9,345 nt of DNA from NCBI GenBank assembly GCA_002389385.1, contig DGOK01000066.1, positions 1 to 9,345 of the forward strand. Reading direction: 5' to 3'. A model generated the notes under the pieces. That model saw only the letters and a program-made list of their open reading frames with translations, was not told the DNA's origin and did no database searches. This document shows, piece after piece, positions 1-6,200 of the stretch; the stretch's first letter is position 1; each line of letters begins with the position of its first letter. This DNA comes from Rhodospirillaceae bacterium UBA4468 (GTDB lineage Bacteria; Pseudomonadota; Alphaproteobacteria; Rhodospirillales; Casp-alpha2). The translations under genes and the position numbers were made by a program.

Positions 1-1839
1 GGCGAAGGTGCCGTGCCAAAACGTGCATACCAAATCATCCAGGGTTCAGTTGAACTGACCCGAGATGTCGATGGTATGTCGATGCCGACGGCTGTCCTGG
101 ATCGTGGTGCTTTGATCGGCGCGGACGAACTTGTTGATGGTCGGCCGATGGATGATACCGCGCAAGCCCTTGGTAACCTTAAGGTTGAGGAAATCTCAAA
201 AAAACAGGCGGCGCGTCTTCTGGGGAAGGTTGCGCCGCAAGCAAAGAAATCAAAACCTGCGACGGCCGCATCTGAAAAACAACGCGATGCCCACTCGCCG
301 CGCGCACTTGTCGCCTTGTCCGCAAACACAGATCCGCAATTTGTCGAAGAAGATCATGCGTCGATGGTGCTTAAACCGGGTTTACTGCGGCGAATCCTAA
401 AACCTGATTTTGCTGATGTTTATGACCGTTTGGAGGTCAAAATCTCTGTTCTTGAGGGTGAAATTGGTGAACAAGCAAGCGCGCACCTGATTGCCGAGTT
501 AAATAAACGCCGTGGTATTCGGGCCAAGGCGATGAATGCGAAGGTTTCCCTGCAGTTTGATGGAGACCCGATTGAAGCCATGCGTGATTTGAAACGCGCT
601 GGTGAACGCTGGCTCGTTGATAATGGCGGTGATGTTTTAGTTTGGGGCGCTGTCACTGAGACCGGCGACCTGATCCATCTGAGATTCTTTGTTCGAGACG
701 ATAAATTGGTCGATCAGTTTCGAATGGGTGATGGTTGGACGCTGTTGGTCCTGCCTTTGCCTTTAGATGCGGCTGCGGCACACAGACTTCATGCAACGTT
801 GCTTTCGGCTATTCGTACTAAAGTTGCGGGTAAGCAACTTACTGTGCGCCGGGATTTGGAAGTTCTATTGGACGAAGCCCGTGAATATCTGACGGAAGAT
901 ACTGGCCATCTTGATCCATTGGCGCGGGCTGAAGACCAAGCGACGATTGCCCGTATCTTTGCGAACGCAACAAAGTTTACCCGGCGTGCTGAAGATGCAC
1001 GAGCTGCGACGCTGTTACTGGACAAGGCGCTCGAGACATTTAGCGCTGATGGCACACCGCTGGAATGGGCGTTGGCGCACCGGGACCGGGCGTTCTTAGG
1101 GCAGTTCATTGCCGAGCGTGCGAACGATACGGACGCCTTGCGGAACTCCATCGTTGATCTTGAAGCAGCATTGAGTGTGTTAGGGCCATCGTCATTCCCG
1201 TTTGATTATGCGGCGCTAAATGATCGTCTTGGCATGGCGCTGTACAGACTGGATTTCGATAATGGAGATACCGCAACACTTGAGCGGTCCCTGCGCGCCT
1301 TCCAGGATGCGCTGACCGTATACGATAAACGAAAGACACCGAGCGAATGGGCTGAGGCCATAGGGCATTTTGGGCAAGTGGCCCTTGTGCTTGGGCGTGA
1401 GAACAGAAACCCACGAATGCTGTTGAAGGCCATCGAAGCCTGCAATGCCGTTGTGTCCGTGCGTGATCGCAAGCATATGCCCCTGCATTGGGCATCGGCT
1501 CAAAACAACCTGGGCTCCGCACTTTTTCTTTATGGGCAAATTTCTGGTGATAGTGACGCGCTTCGTGGTGCTGGCGATGCATTCCAGACGGCGCGTGCCA
1601 TTTATATTGAGAAGGGCGCAGATCGCTTGGCAGGGATTGCCAAAAAGAATCTGCGGCATGTTGAAAAGGCATTAAACCGTAAGGTCACTAAGAAGCGTCC
1701 ACCCGACTTGCCTTGGGAAGAACAGGCTGAGAGTCCGCCCGCATTGCCATGGGAAATGGGACCTGGCGCTTCTGGTCCAAAACTTAAAAAAGTTATTCCG
1801 AGTAAGGCCGGTACGTGGCGCGACGACCGCCTGCGCTGA
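1..1839 (+). CDS. Cyclic-nucleotide-binding-fold / TPR-like repeat protein (5' end missing)
   Basis: The reading frame is open from base 1, and homology-like sequence starts at once, so the GTG at 13 is not the real start and the gene begins upstream of the window. Residues 1-75 (counted from base 1) look like the end of a cyclic-nucleotide-binding beta-roll: a YQIIQGSVEL strand, a VLDRGALIGADEL turn and a following GRP segment. The ligand-binding Glu and Arg of the CAP-type pocket (FGE...PRxA) are Ala and Met/Asp here, so cAMP binding is doubtful. A middle domain (about 100-290) has a GDVLVWGAV...LRFFVR core. From about 300 to 560 there are TPR-like helical repeats with recurring P-x-E/H-WA and LG motifs. 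The Lys/Pro-rich tail carries two copies of PPxLPWE, with PWE at 571-573 and 583-585. No signal peptide or membrane segment is visible, so it is probably a cytosolic scaffold or signalling protein. The exact role is unknown. Confidence 0.8.
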   Translation, partial: GEGAVPKRAYQIIQGSVELTRDVDGMSMPTAVLDRGALIGADELVDGRPMDDTAQALGNLKVEEISKKQAARLLGKVAPQAKKSKPATAASEKQRDAHSPRALVALSANTDPQFVEEDHASMVLKPGLLRRILKPDFADVYDRLEVKISVLEGEIGEQASAHLIAELNKRRGIRAKAMNAKVSLQFDGDPIEAMRDLKRAGERWLVDNGGDVLVWGAVTETGDLIHLRFFVRDDKLVDQFRMGDGWTLLVLPLPLDAAAAHRLHATLLSAIRTKVAGKQLTVRRDLEVLLDEAREYLTEDTGHLDPLARAEDQATIARIFANATKFTRRAEDARAATLLLDKALETFSADGTPLEWALAHRDRAFLGQFIAERANDTDALRNSIVDLEAALSVLGPSSFPFDYAALNDRLGMALYRLDFDNGDTATLERSLRAFQDALTVYDKRKTPSEWAEAIGHFGQVALVLGRENRNPRMLLKAIEACNAVVSVRDRKHMPLHWASAQNNLGSALFLYGQISGDSDALRGAGDAFQTARAIYIEKGADRLAGIAKKNLRHVEKALNRKVTKKRPPDLPWEEQAESPPALPWEMGPGASGPKLKKVIPSKAGTWRDDRLR

Positions 1840-1894
1840 GATAAATCGATCACCTAAGCTTGAAAGCAAGCCTGCCCGGGTGTATTTCCACTTT

Positions 1895-2131
1895 ATGAGT
1901 AATGATACAAAACCACTGGATATCAATGGCATCGTCTGGCGACAGCCTGATGGCGAACTCGTGTCTTGCGAGGAAAAGCTCGTATTGCTGTGCGAAAACC
2001 TCGAAGAAATCCGCCAGGAATGCCAGGACGCTCTAGAGGATGCCGTGCTTATGGGCTGCGATGAAACTCAAGTGCGTGACGTGCTGGAAAAGCTTGCCCG
2101 CACAATTGAAAACCCATACCCACAAAAATAA
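1895..2131 (+). CDS. Small conserved hypothetical protein (78 aa)
   Basis: This is a short acidic protein with no signal peptide or membrane helix. The N-terminus has a GIVWRQPDGELVSC stretch, followed by a helical region with ENLEEIRQ, a second helix with QDALEDAVLMGCDE, and a tail ending IENPYPQK. From memory, short proteins with this VWRxPDG...ENLEEIRQ...EDAVLMGCDE pattern recur in alphaproteobacteria, but I know of no assigned function. I chose ATG 1895 because the protein then begins just before the conserved-looking part. A GTG at 1880 in the same frame would add MYFHF. Neither start has a convincing ribosome-binding site. The gene lies 55 bases after the TPR-protein gene on the same strand and may be co-transcribed with it. 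It meets the CBS gene tail to tail with 6 bases between. Confidence 0.7.
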   Translation: MSNDTKPLDINGIVWRQPDGELVSCEEKLVLLCENLEEIRQECQDALEDAVLMGCDETQVRDVLEKLARTIENPYPQK

Positions 2132-2137
2132 TTTTGT
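2122..2137. terminator. AT-rich inverted repeat between convergent genes
   Basis: ACAAAA (2122-2127) and TTTTGT (2132-2137) are a perfect 6-base inverted repeat around ATAA. They lie across the stop codon of the small hypothetical gene and just before the stop of the CBS gene. With a T run after the stem on either strand it could work as a short bidirectional terminator. The stem has only two G-C pairs in total, so the call is weak. Confidence 0.25.
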
Positions 2138-2561
2138 TTAAGCCTTCGATGCGTAGTGCTTGACGATATCTGTCGCGCTGACCATCCCAGCCAGATAGCC
2201 GTCATCGAAGATGGGTACGTGACGGATGCGACGCTCGGCCATGACTTTCGCAATATCGACAGCACGGTCTTCGTTCTTACATGTGTGGACATCACGCACT
2301 ATGAAAGCATCGGTGGGCATGTTGAGTGCATCATTACCATGCTCGTAGATCGCACGGATCACATCGCGCTCGGAAATGACACCTGCAAGACCGCCATCTG
2401 CACCGATGATGAGAACCAGGCCAATTTTTTTCTGCAAGATATTCAACAGCTTCGCGCAACGGTCTGCCCGCTTTGACATGGAAGATGCCATCAGCGTTTC
2501 GTCCTTTGACATCATTCACAGTGGTGTCGTCATAGGCGCGTCTGCGTTTTTCCTGGGTCAT
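2138..2561 (-). CDS. CBS-domain pair (Bateman) protein, frameshifted at an A7 run
   Basis: Two frames together give a complete 140-aa CBS-pair protein, a class of small cytosolic modules that often bind adenine nucleotides. The first frame starts at ATG 2561 and gives the opening half of CBS1 (TVNDVKG, then PLREAVEYLAEK). The second frame gives the rest: IGLVLIIGADGGLAGVISERD, then CBS2 with RIRHVPIFDDGYLAGMVSATD. They join at seven A (complement of 2425-2431); removing one A or adding two restores the expected LAEK(K)IG. The start at 2561 is backed by GAGAAAG 8 bases upstream. An uninterrupted start at 2515 would give 125 aa, but it has no ribosome-binding site and replaces the conserved N-terminal half with unrelated residues. 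The gene follows a 45-codon ORF by 3 bases. It may be a pseudogene, a slippage-expressed gene or a homopolymer sequence error. Confidence 0.75.
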
Positions 2562-2564
2562 CAG

Positions 2565-2702
2565 TCAGTCTTTCTCATTGGCGATATGCTGGAGGGTGTC
2601 CTTCAACCGATTATCCAATTGGGTCAACGCATGTTGCCCCGTCCCAGCATATTTGTTGATCGAAGTGTCTTTTGCGACGGAGCCATTAGCGATACCCTGC
2701 AT
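2565..2702 (-). CDS. Possible small ORF upstream of the CBS gene (45 aa)
   Basis: ATG 2702 to TGA 2565 encodes a 45-aa hydrophilic peptide starting MQGIANGSVAKD. Its second half is likely helical (residues 24-45, HALTQLDNRLKDTLQHIANE). I do not recognise a family. In favour: the stop is 3 bases before the CBS start codon, the CBS ribosome-binding site lies inside it, and by my count third codon positions are clearly richer in GC than second positions, as in real genes. Against: it is short, no ribosome-binding site is visible, and its start would lie 2 bases from the lysR start on the other strand, leaving no room for a separate divergent promoter. No membrane segment or signal peptide. Confidence 0.42.
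   Translation of the reverse strand: MQGIANGSVAKDTSINKYAGTGQHALTQLDNRLKDTLQHIANEKD
2570..2576 (-). promoter_or_regulatory. Ribosome-binding site of the CBS gene
   Basis: GAGAAAG on the minus strand ends 8 bases before the ATG at 2561. It supports that start over the one at 2515. It lies inside the last codons of the upstream small ORF, so translation of the two may be coupled. Confidence 0.5.
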
Positions 2703-2704
2703 GA

Positions 2705-3580
2705 ATGGATTTAAAGCATTTAAAAACGCTGATCGCGATTGCAGAAAATGGGTCGTTCGCCGCTGCGGGGGAGGCGATTGGGTTAACGCAATCTGCCATC
2801 AGCTTGCACGTAAAGTCACTCGAAGATGAACTAGAGACCAAACTTTTTGACCGCACCACAAGGCCGCCTCGGCTTAATACGCGGGGGCGCAATCTGATTG
2901 ACCGGGCGCGTACCATCGTCGAGCAATGTGAAGGTTTGAGCGATATCGCGACGGGGGAGGCCTTTAGTGGCAGCCTGGATATAGGTTCTGTGCCAACGCT
3001 CCTATCTGGTATTCTGCCCCCTGCACTGAGTGCAATTCGCGGAAGCCATCCGGACATTCGTATTCGTGTTTCCAGTGGTCTGTCGGCTGACCTTGTTGGT
3101 CGCGTGCATAAGGGAGAACTGGATGTCGCGGTCGTGACGGAGCCGTCACAACTTCAAACTGGCCTGAGTTGGCATATGTTTGCGAAAGAGCCTTTGATGG
3201 TTATTGCCCCTGAAGGAACCGTTGGCGAGACGGACCGAGAGCTTTTGGATGCGGGGCCATTTATCCGGTTTCAGCGCTATGCCTGGGCCGGTCGTTTGAT
3301 TGACACGCACCTTAAAGATCGGGGTATCCGCGTGCATACGGGTATGGAAATCGACTCACTGGAAGCGATTGCATCAATGGTAAAGCATGGGCTCGGTGTT
3401 TCGGTTGTGCCTGATCGTGCTGCTGCTGATCTGCCCAGCGGCATCAAGAAAGTCCCGTTTGGTGACCCGCCATTATGCCGTATCATCGGCGTTGTTGAGC
3501 GGCGGGACAATCCAAAAATTCATCTCATTCGTGCCTTGGTTGAGATTTTGAGCGATCTCGCTGGAGATAAAGGAGTTTGA
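2705..3580 (+). CDS. LysR-family transcriptional regulator
   Basis: The protein is 291 aa, the usual size for the family. Residues 1-60 form the winged helix-turn-helix: MDLKHLKTLIAIAENGSF, AAGEAIGLTQSAISLHVKSLE and LFDRTTRPPRLNTRGR. The linker helix follows. An effector-binding domain of the periplasmic-binding-protein fold runs from about residue 90 to the end, with GSLDIGSVPTLLSGILPP, a GELDVAVV strand and VKHGLGVSVVPD. The start at ATG 2705 matches the standard N-terminus, although no strong ribosome-binding site precedes it. It lies upstream of, and in the same direction as, the CoA-transferase, acyl-CoA-dehydrogenase-fold and thiamine-diphosphate genes, with a 126-base gap containing inverted repeats. 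It is the obvious candidate regulator of that unit, probably responding to a pathway substrate or CoA ester. The effector cannot be read from the sequence. Confidence 0.93.
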   Translation: MDLKHLKTLIAIAENGSFAAAGEAIGLTQSAISLHVKSLEDELETKLFDRTTRPPRLNTRGRNLIDRARTIVEQCEGLSDIATGEAFSGSLDIGSVPTLLSGILPPALSAIRGSHPDIRIRVSSGLSADLVGRVHKGELDVAVVTEPSQLQTGLSWHMFAKEPLMVIAPEGTVGETDRELLDAGPFIRFQRYAWAGRLIDTHLKDRGIRVHTGMEIDSLEAIASMVKHGLGVSVVPDRAAADLPSGIKKVPFGDPPLCRIIGVVERRDNPKIHLIRALVEILSDLAGDKGV

Positions 3581-3590
3581 GGGTTCCTGC

Positions 3591-3629
3591 ATTATTATGA
3601 TTTATGCTCATGTTAATGAGAATAATAAT
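3591..3629. promoter_or_regulatory. Inverted repeats in the lysR/CoA-transferase gap, candidate operator
   Basis: ATTATTAT (3591-3598) and ATAATAAT (3622-3629) are perfect 8-base inverted copies. Between them CTCAT (3607-3611) and ATGAG (3616-3620) form a second dyad with a GTTA centre. The two dyads are not concentric. The position, upstream of the catabolic genes and after lysR, suits a LysR-type binding site. The best T...A spacing inside the inner dyad is 10, not the classical 11. No T tract directly follows, so a terminator for lysR is less likely. No clear -35/-10 pair was found. Confidence 0.4.
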
Positions 3630-3693
3630 TCGTTTTTATCAAGTAAACATATCGATTAAAACTAATGACGTTAGCAATCACGTCGTCTAACCC

Positions 3694-3700
3694 AGAGGAA
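3694..3700 (+). promoter_or_regulatory. Ribosome-binding site fixing the CoA-transferase start
   Basis: AGAGGAA ends 6 bases before ATG 3707. It supports that start over the in-frame ATG at 3665, which lacks a site and would add 14 residues unlike the family N-terminus. Confidence 0.6.
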
Positions 3701-3706
3701 AATTAC

Positions 3707-4933
3707 ATGACTGAAGTTACTGGCCCACTCGATGGCATTCGTATCCTTGACCTTACACGTATTCTGGCTGGGCCAACGTGCACACAGCTATTGGGTGATC
3801 TGGGTGCTGATATTATTAAAATCGAAAAGCCAGTGGTTGGAGATGATACCCGGAGTTGGGGCCCTCCATACCTAAAGGATAAGGATGGTAACGATACGCG
3901 TGAAAGCGCCTATTACATGGGATCCAACCGTAACAAGCGGTCGGTCTCTATTGATATTGCAAAACCTGAAGGCGTGCAGCTGATCAAAGATATGCTGCCA
4001 ACGTGTGATGCGATTTGTCATAACTTTAAAGTTGGTGGCCTGGATAAATACGGTCTTGGTTACGAAGATATTCATGCAGAGTTCCCGGACCTCGTATATT
4101 TACATATTTCTGGATTTGGCCGGACAGGTCCTTATGCCAAGCGTGCTGGTTACGACATGTTGGCACAGGGCATGGGGGGCATCATGAGCTTAACGGGCCC
4201 TGTTGATGGCGATCCACATAAAGTTGGTGTCGGTATCTCGGACGTGATGTGCGGCATGTATGCAACGACAGCGCTTTTGGCAGCACTGCGTCACCGCGAC
4301 AAAACCGGGCAGGGGCAGCTCATAGATTTGGCGTTGCTGGATTCACAGGTTGCCTGGCTTATCAACGAGGGTGTGAATTACCTGACCCATGGCAAAGAGC
4401 CAGTTAGACGCGCCAATGCGCACTCAAATATTGTCCCTTATGATGTTTTCCCGACCGCTGACGGTTACGTGATTTTGGCTATTGGTAACGATGGCCAGTT
4501 TCAGCGGTTCTGTGAATTTGCAGGTAAACCGGAAGTCGCGACGGATCCAAGATTTTTAACAAATGATATGCGGGTACGTAACCGTGATGACATCACGCCT
4601 TTGATGCGACAGATGACTGCGATGAAAACTACAGATGAATGGGTCGAAGGACTTGCACCTATTGGTGTACCTTCAGCACCCGTGAATACGGTGCCTCAGG
4701 CATTTGAAGACCCTCAAATCAAGCACCGTGAAATGTCGATCGCAATGGACCACCCAGCGTCGGGTGATGGTAAATGCCAGTTGATTGGCAATCCGATCAA
4801 TTTGTCTGAAACACCTGTAACGTATCGCCGCCCACCGCCGATGGTTGGTGAACACACGGACGAGATACTGAACGATTTATTAAATCTAGATTCTGACGCG
4901 CGCCAAAAGTTGCGTGACGACGGCGTCATTTAA
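3707..4933 (+). CDS. Family III CoA-transferase (CaiB/BaiF type), possibly sulfinate-activating
   Basis: This 408-aa protein has the family III pattern throughout: GPLDGIRILDLTRILAGPTC (6-25), LLGDLGADIIKIEKP, a SNRNKRSVSIDI segment, HNFKVGGLDKYGLGYEDI, HISGFGRTGPYAKRAGYD and QLIDLALLDSQVAWL. Asp150 in AGYDMLAQ aligns with the catalytic Asp that forms the mixed anhydride in formyl-CoA transferase. The enzyme moves CoA from one acyl-CoA to a free carboxylate in the cytosol. The gene ends 14 bases before the acyl-CoA-dehydrogenase-fold gene, so the two are almost certainly one operon. Because the partner looks like 3-sulfinopropionyl-CoA desulfinase, I infer a role like Act of Variovorax (succinyl-CoA:3-sulfinopropionate transfer). 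The family is certain; the substrate is inference and could be another short acid. Confidence 0.9.
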   Translation: MTEVTGPLDGIRILDLTRILAGPTCTQLLGDLGADIIKIEKPVVGDDTRSWGPPYLKDKDGNDTRESAYYMGSNRNKRSVSIDIAKPEGVQLIKDMLPTCDAICHNFKVGGLDKYGLGYEDIHAEFPDLVYLHISGFGRTGPYAKRAGYDMLAQGMGGIMSLTGPVDGDPHKVGVGISDVMCGMYATTALLAALRHRDKTGQGQLIDLALLDSQVAWLINEGVNYLTHGKEPVRRANAHSNIVPYDVFPTADGYVILAIGNDGQFQRFCEFAGKPEVATDPRFLTNDMRVRNRDDITPLMRQMTAMKTTDEWVEGLAPIGVPSAPVNTVPQAFEDPQIKHREMSIAMDHPASGDGKCQLIGNPINLSETPVTYRRPPPMVGEHTDEILNDLLNLDSDARQKLRDDGVI

Positions 4934-4940
4934 AGGAGAT
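4933..4940 (+). promoter_or_regulatory. Strong ribosome-binding site of the acd-like gene
   Basis: AAGGAGAT begins on the last base of the CoA-transferase stop codon and ends 7 bases before ATG 4948. It fixes this start and shows tight coupling of the two genes. Confidence 0.7.
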
Positions 4941-4947
4941 TGAAAGC

Positions 4948-6138
4948 ATGTTTAATCTGACTGAAGAACATCTCGAACTTCAAGCTGCTGCACGCGCACT
5001 GGCCACTGGCGTTATTGCTGAACGCGCCGCCGAAGTTGACCGGACTGAAGCCTATCCATGGCATAACGTCGAAGAGCTGACCAAGGCCGGGTTTATGGGC
5101 ATGACTATTCCGACGGAATGGGGCGGTCGTGGCTTCACCTTTTTGCATGCAGTTTTAGTCGTCGAAGAAATGGCCAAAGTGTGCGGTGTAACTGCACGTA
5201 TTGTTGTCGAAGCCAATATGGGCGCAGTCAGTGCGATCATGCGCTATGGCTCAGATGAACAGCGCGCATTAGCGGCCAAACTGGTTCTTGCAGGCGACAA
5301 GCCGGCGATCTGTATAACCGAGCCCGATGCCGGAAGTGCGGCCACAGACATGACTACGACGGCTGTCAAAAAAGGCGACACGTATGTGATCAACGGACGT
5401 AAGCACTGGATCACAGGTGGCGGCGTCTCGAAACTTCATCTGATTTTTGCCCGTGTCATTGAAGACGGCAAAGAAATGGGTATCGGTGGTTTTATCGCCG
5501 TTAGAGACGAGCCAGAAGGTTTGCGTGTTGGTACGCGTGAACCTGCGATGGGCCTTCGTGGCATTCCTGAATGTGAGATGATCTTCGAAGACTTGGTTGT
5601 GCCTGAAAGCATGGCCCTCATTCCACCAGAAGGTATCAAGCGTGGCTTTGCTGGCTTGATGAACGCCTATAATTCACAGCGTGTGGGTGCGGCGACGGTG
5701 GCTATGGGGATCGCTCAAGGCGCCTATGAACAGGCGTTGAATTTCTCGCAAGAGCGCGAACAATTTGGTCGGCCAATTTGTGAGTTCCAGGGGTTGCAGT
5801 GGATGCTGGCAGATATGTCAGTGGGCCTCGCAGCGTCACAAGCGTTAATCTATAAAGCCGCGGCATCTGCAGAAACAACACAGGGGGGCTTTCCGGATAT
5901 GTTGATGGCGGCTCATGCTAAAATTCTGGCAGCTGATACGGCGATCAAAGTCACATCGGACGCACTCCAGGTGTTTGGTGCAGCCGGGTATTCTCGAAAC
6001 CGCCCCATGGAACGCATGTACCGTGATGCACGCATGTTCACGATTGGTGGCGGCACAGCACAGGTTCTGAGGAACCTCGTTGCAGGTCAAATCCTGGATC
6101 GTAAATTTCCACAAACCCGCGATGGTTACGTTAAATAG
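4948..6138 (+). CDS. acd: Acyl-CoA-dehydrogenase-fold enzyme, candidate 3-sulfinopropionyl-CoA desulfinase
   Basis: The protein has 396 aa and the full acyl-CoA dehydrogenase architecture: N-terminal helices, a beta domain with ICITEPDAGSAATDM (121-135) and WITGGGVSKLHLIFA for FAD and substrate, and a C-terminal helical domain with REQFGRP and DALQVFGAAGYSRNRPMER. Both usual catalytic Glu positions are lost. The YEGT-type site reads TIGGGT (375-380) and the isovaleryl/long-chain-type site reads NSQR, with Gln244. Arg is at residue 84. As I recall, 3-sulfinopropionyl-CoA desulfinase of Advenella mimigardefordensis has Arg84 and Gln246 at these places, and its ends and several internal segments resemble this protein (C-terminus PQTRDGY). 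The proposed reaction is 3-sulfinopropionyl-CoA plus water to propionyl-CoA plus sulfite, with FAD bound but no net oxidation. CaiA-type reductases also lack the YEGT Glu and are the main alternative. Confidence 0.8.
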   Translation: MFNLTEEHLELQAAARALATGVIAERAAEVDRTEAYPWHNVEELTKAGFMGMTIPTEWGGRGFTFLHAVLVVEEMAKVCGVTARIVVEANMGAVSAIMRYGSDEQRALAAKLVLAGDKPAICITEPDAGSAATDMTTTAVKKGDTYVINGRKHWITGGGVSKLHLIFARVIEDGKEMGIGGFIAVRDEPEGLRVGTREPAMGLRGIPECEMIFEDLVVPESMALIPPEGIKRGFAGLMNAYNSQRVGAATVAMGIAQGAYEQALNFSQEREQFGRPICEFQGLQWMLADMSVGLAASQALIYKAAASAETTQGGFPDMLMAAHAKILAADTAIKVTSDALQVFGAAGYSRNRPMERMYRDARMFTIGGGTAQVLRNLVAGQILDRKFPQTRDGYVK

Positions 6139-6200
6139 AACGGTCATGTTGAAACTGCTGAATATCTCTTCATCTCTCTAGACGACACTGGACCTATGCC

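Noticed and set aside
13..15. GTG as the start of the first gene
   Set aside because: The frame is open upstream to base 1 and the cyclic-nucleotide fold is already under way, so the true start is outside the window.
1106..1672. Long minus-strand open frame (188 codons) inside the TPR-protein gene
   Set aside because: It lies opposite a gene with clear protein-like repeats, its translation has a low-complexity His/Cys/Arg-rich look, and it matches no family known to me.
1858..1871. GCTTG/CAAGC hairpin after the TPR-protein gene as a terminator
   Set aside because: The stem is only 5 bases with no T tract, and the next gene follows in the same direction.
2424..2440. Standard -1 programmed ribosomal frameshift at A AAA AAT
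   Set aside because: The heptamer is present, but a -1 shift leads to a frame without CBS sequence. The required shift is +1 or -2.
2156..2476. Plus-strand open frame of 106 codons opposite the CBS gene
   Set aside because: The minus strand encodes clear CBS motifs here; this frame is a shadow of them.
3665..3706. N-terminal extension of the CoA-transferase from ATG 3665
   Set aside because: It has no ribosome-binding site and is unlike the family N-terminus, whereas ATG 3707 has AGAGGAA at good spacing.
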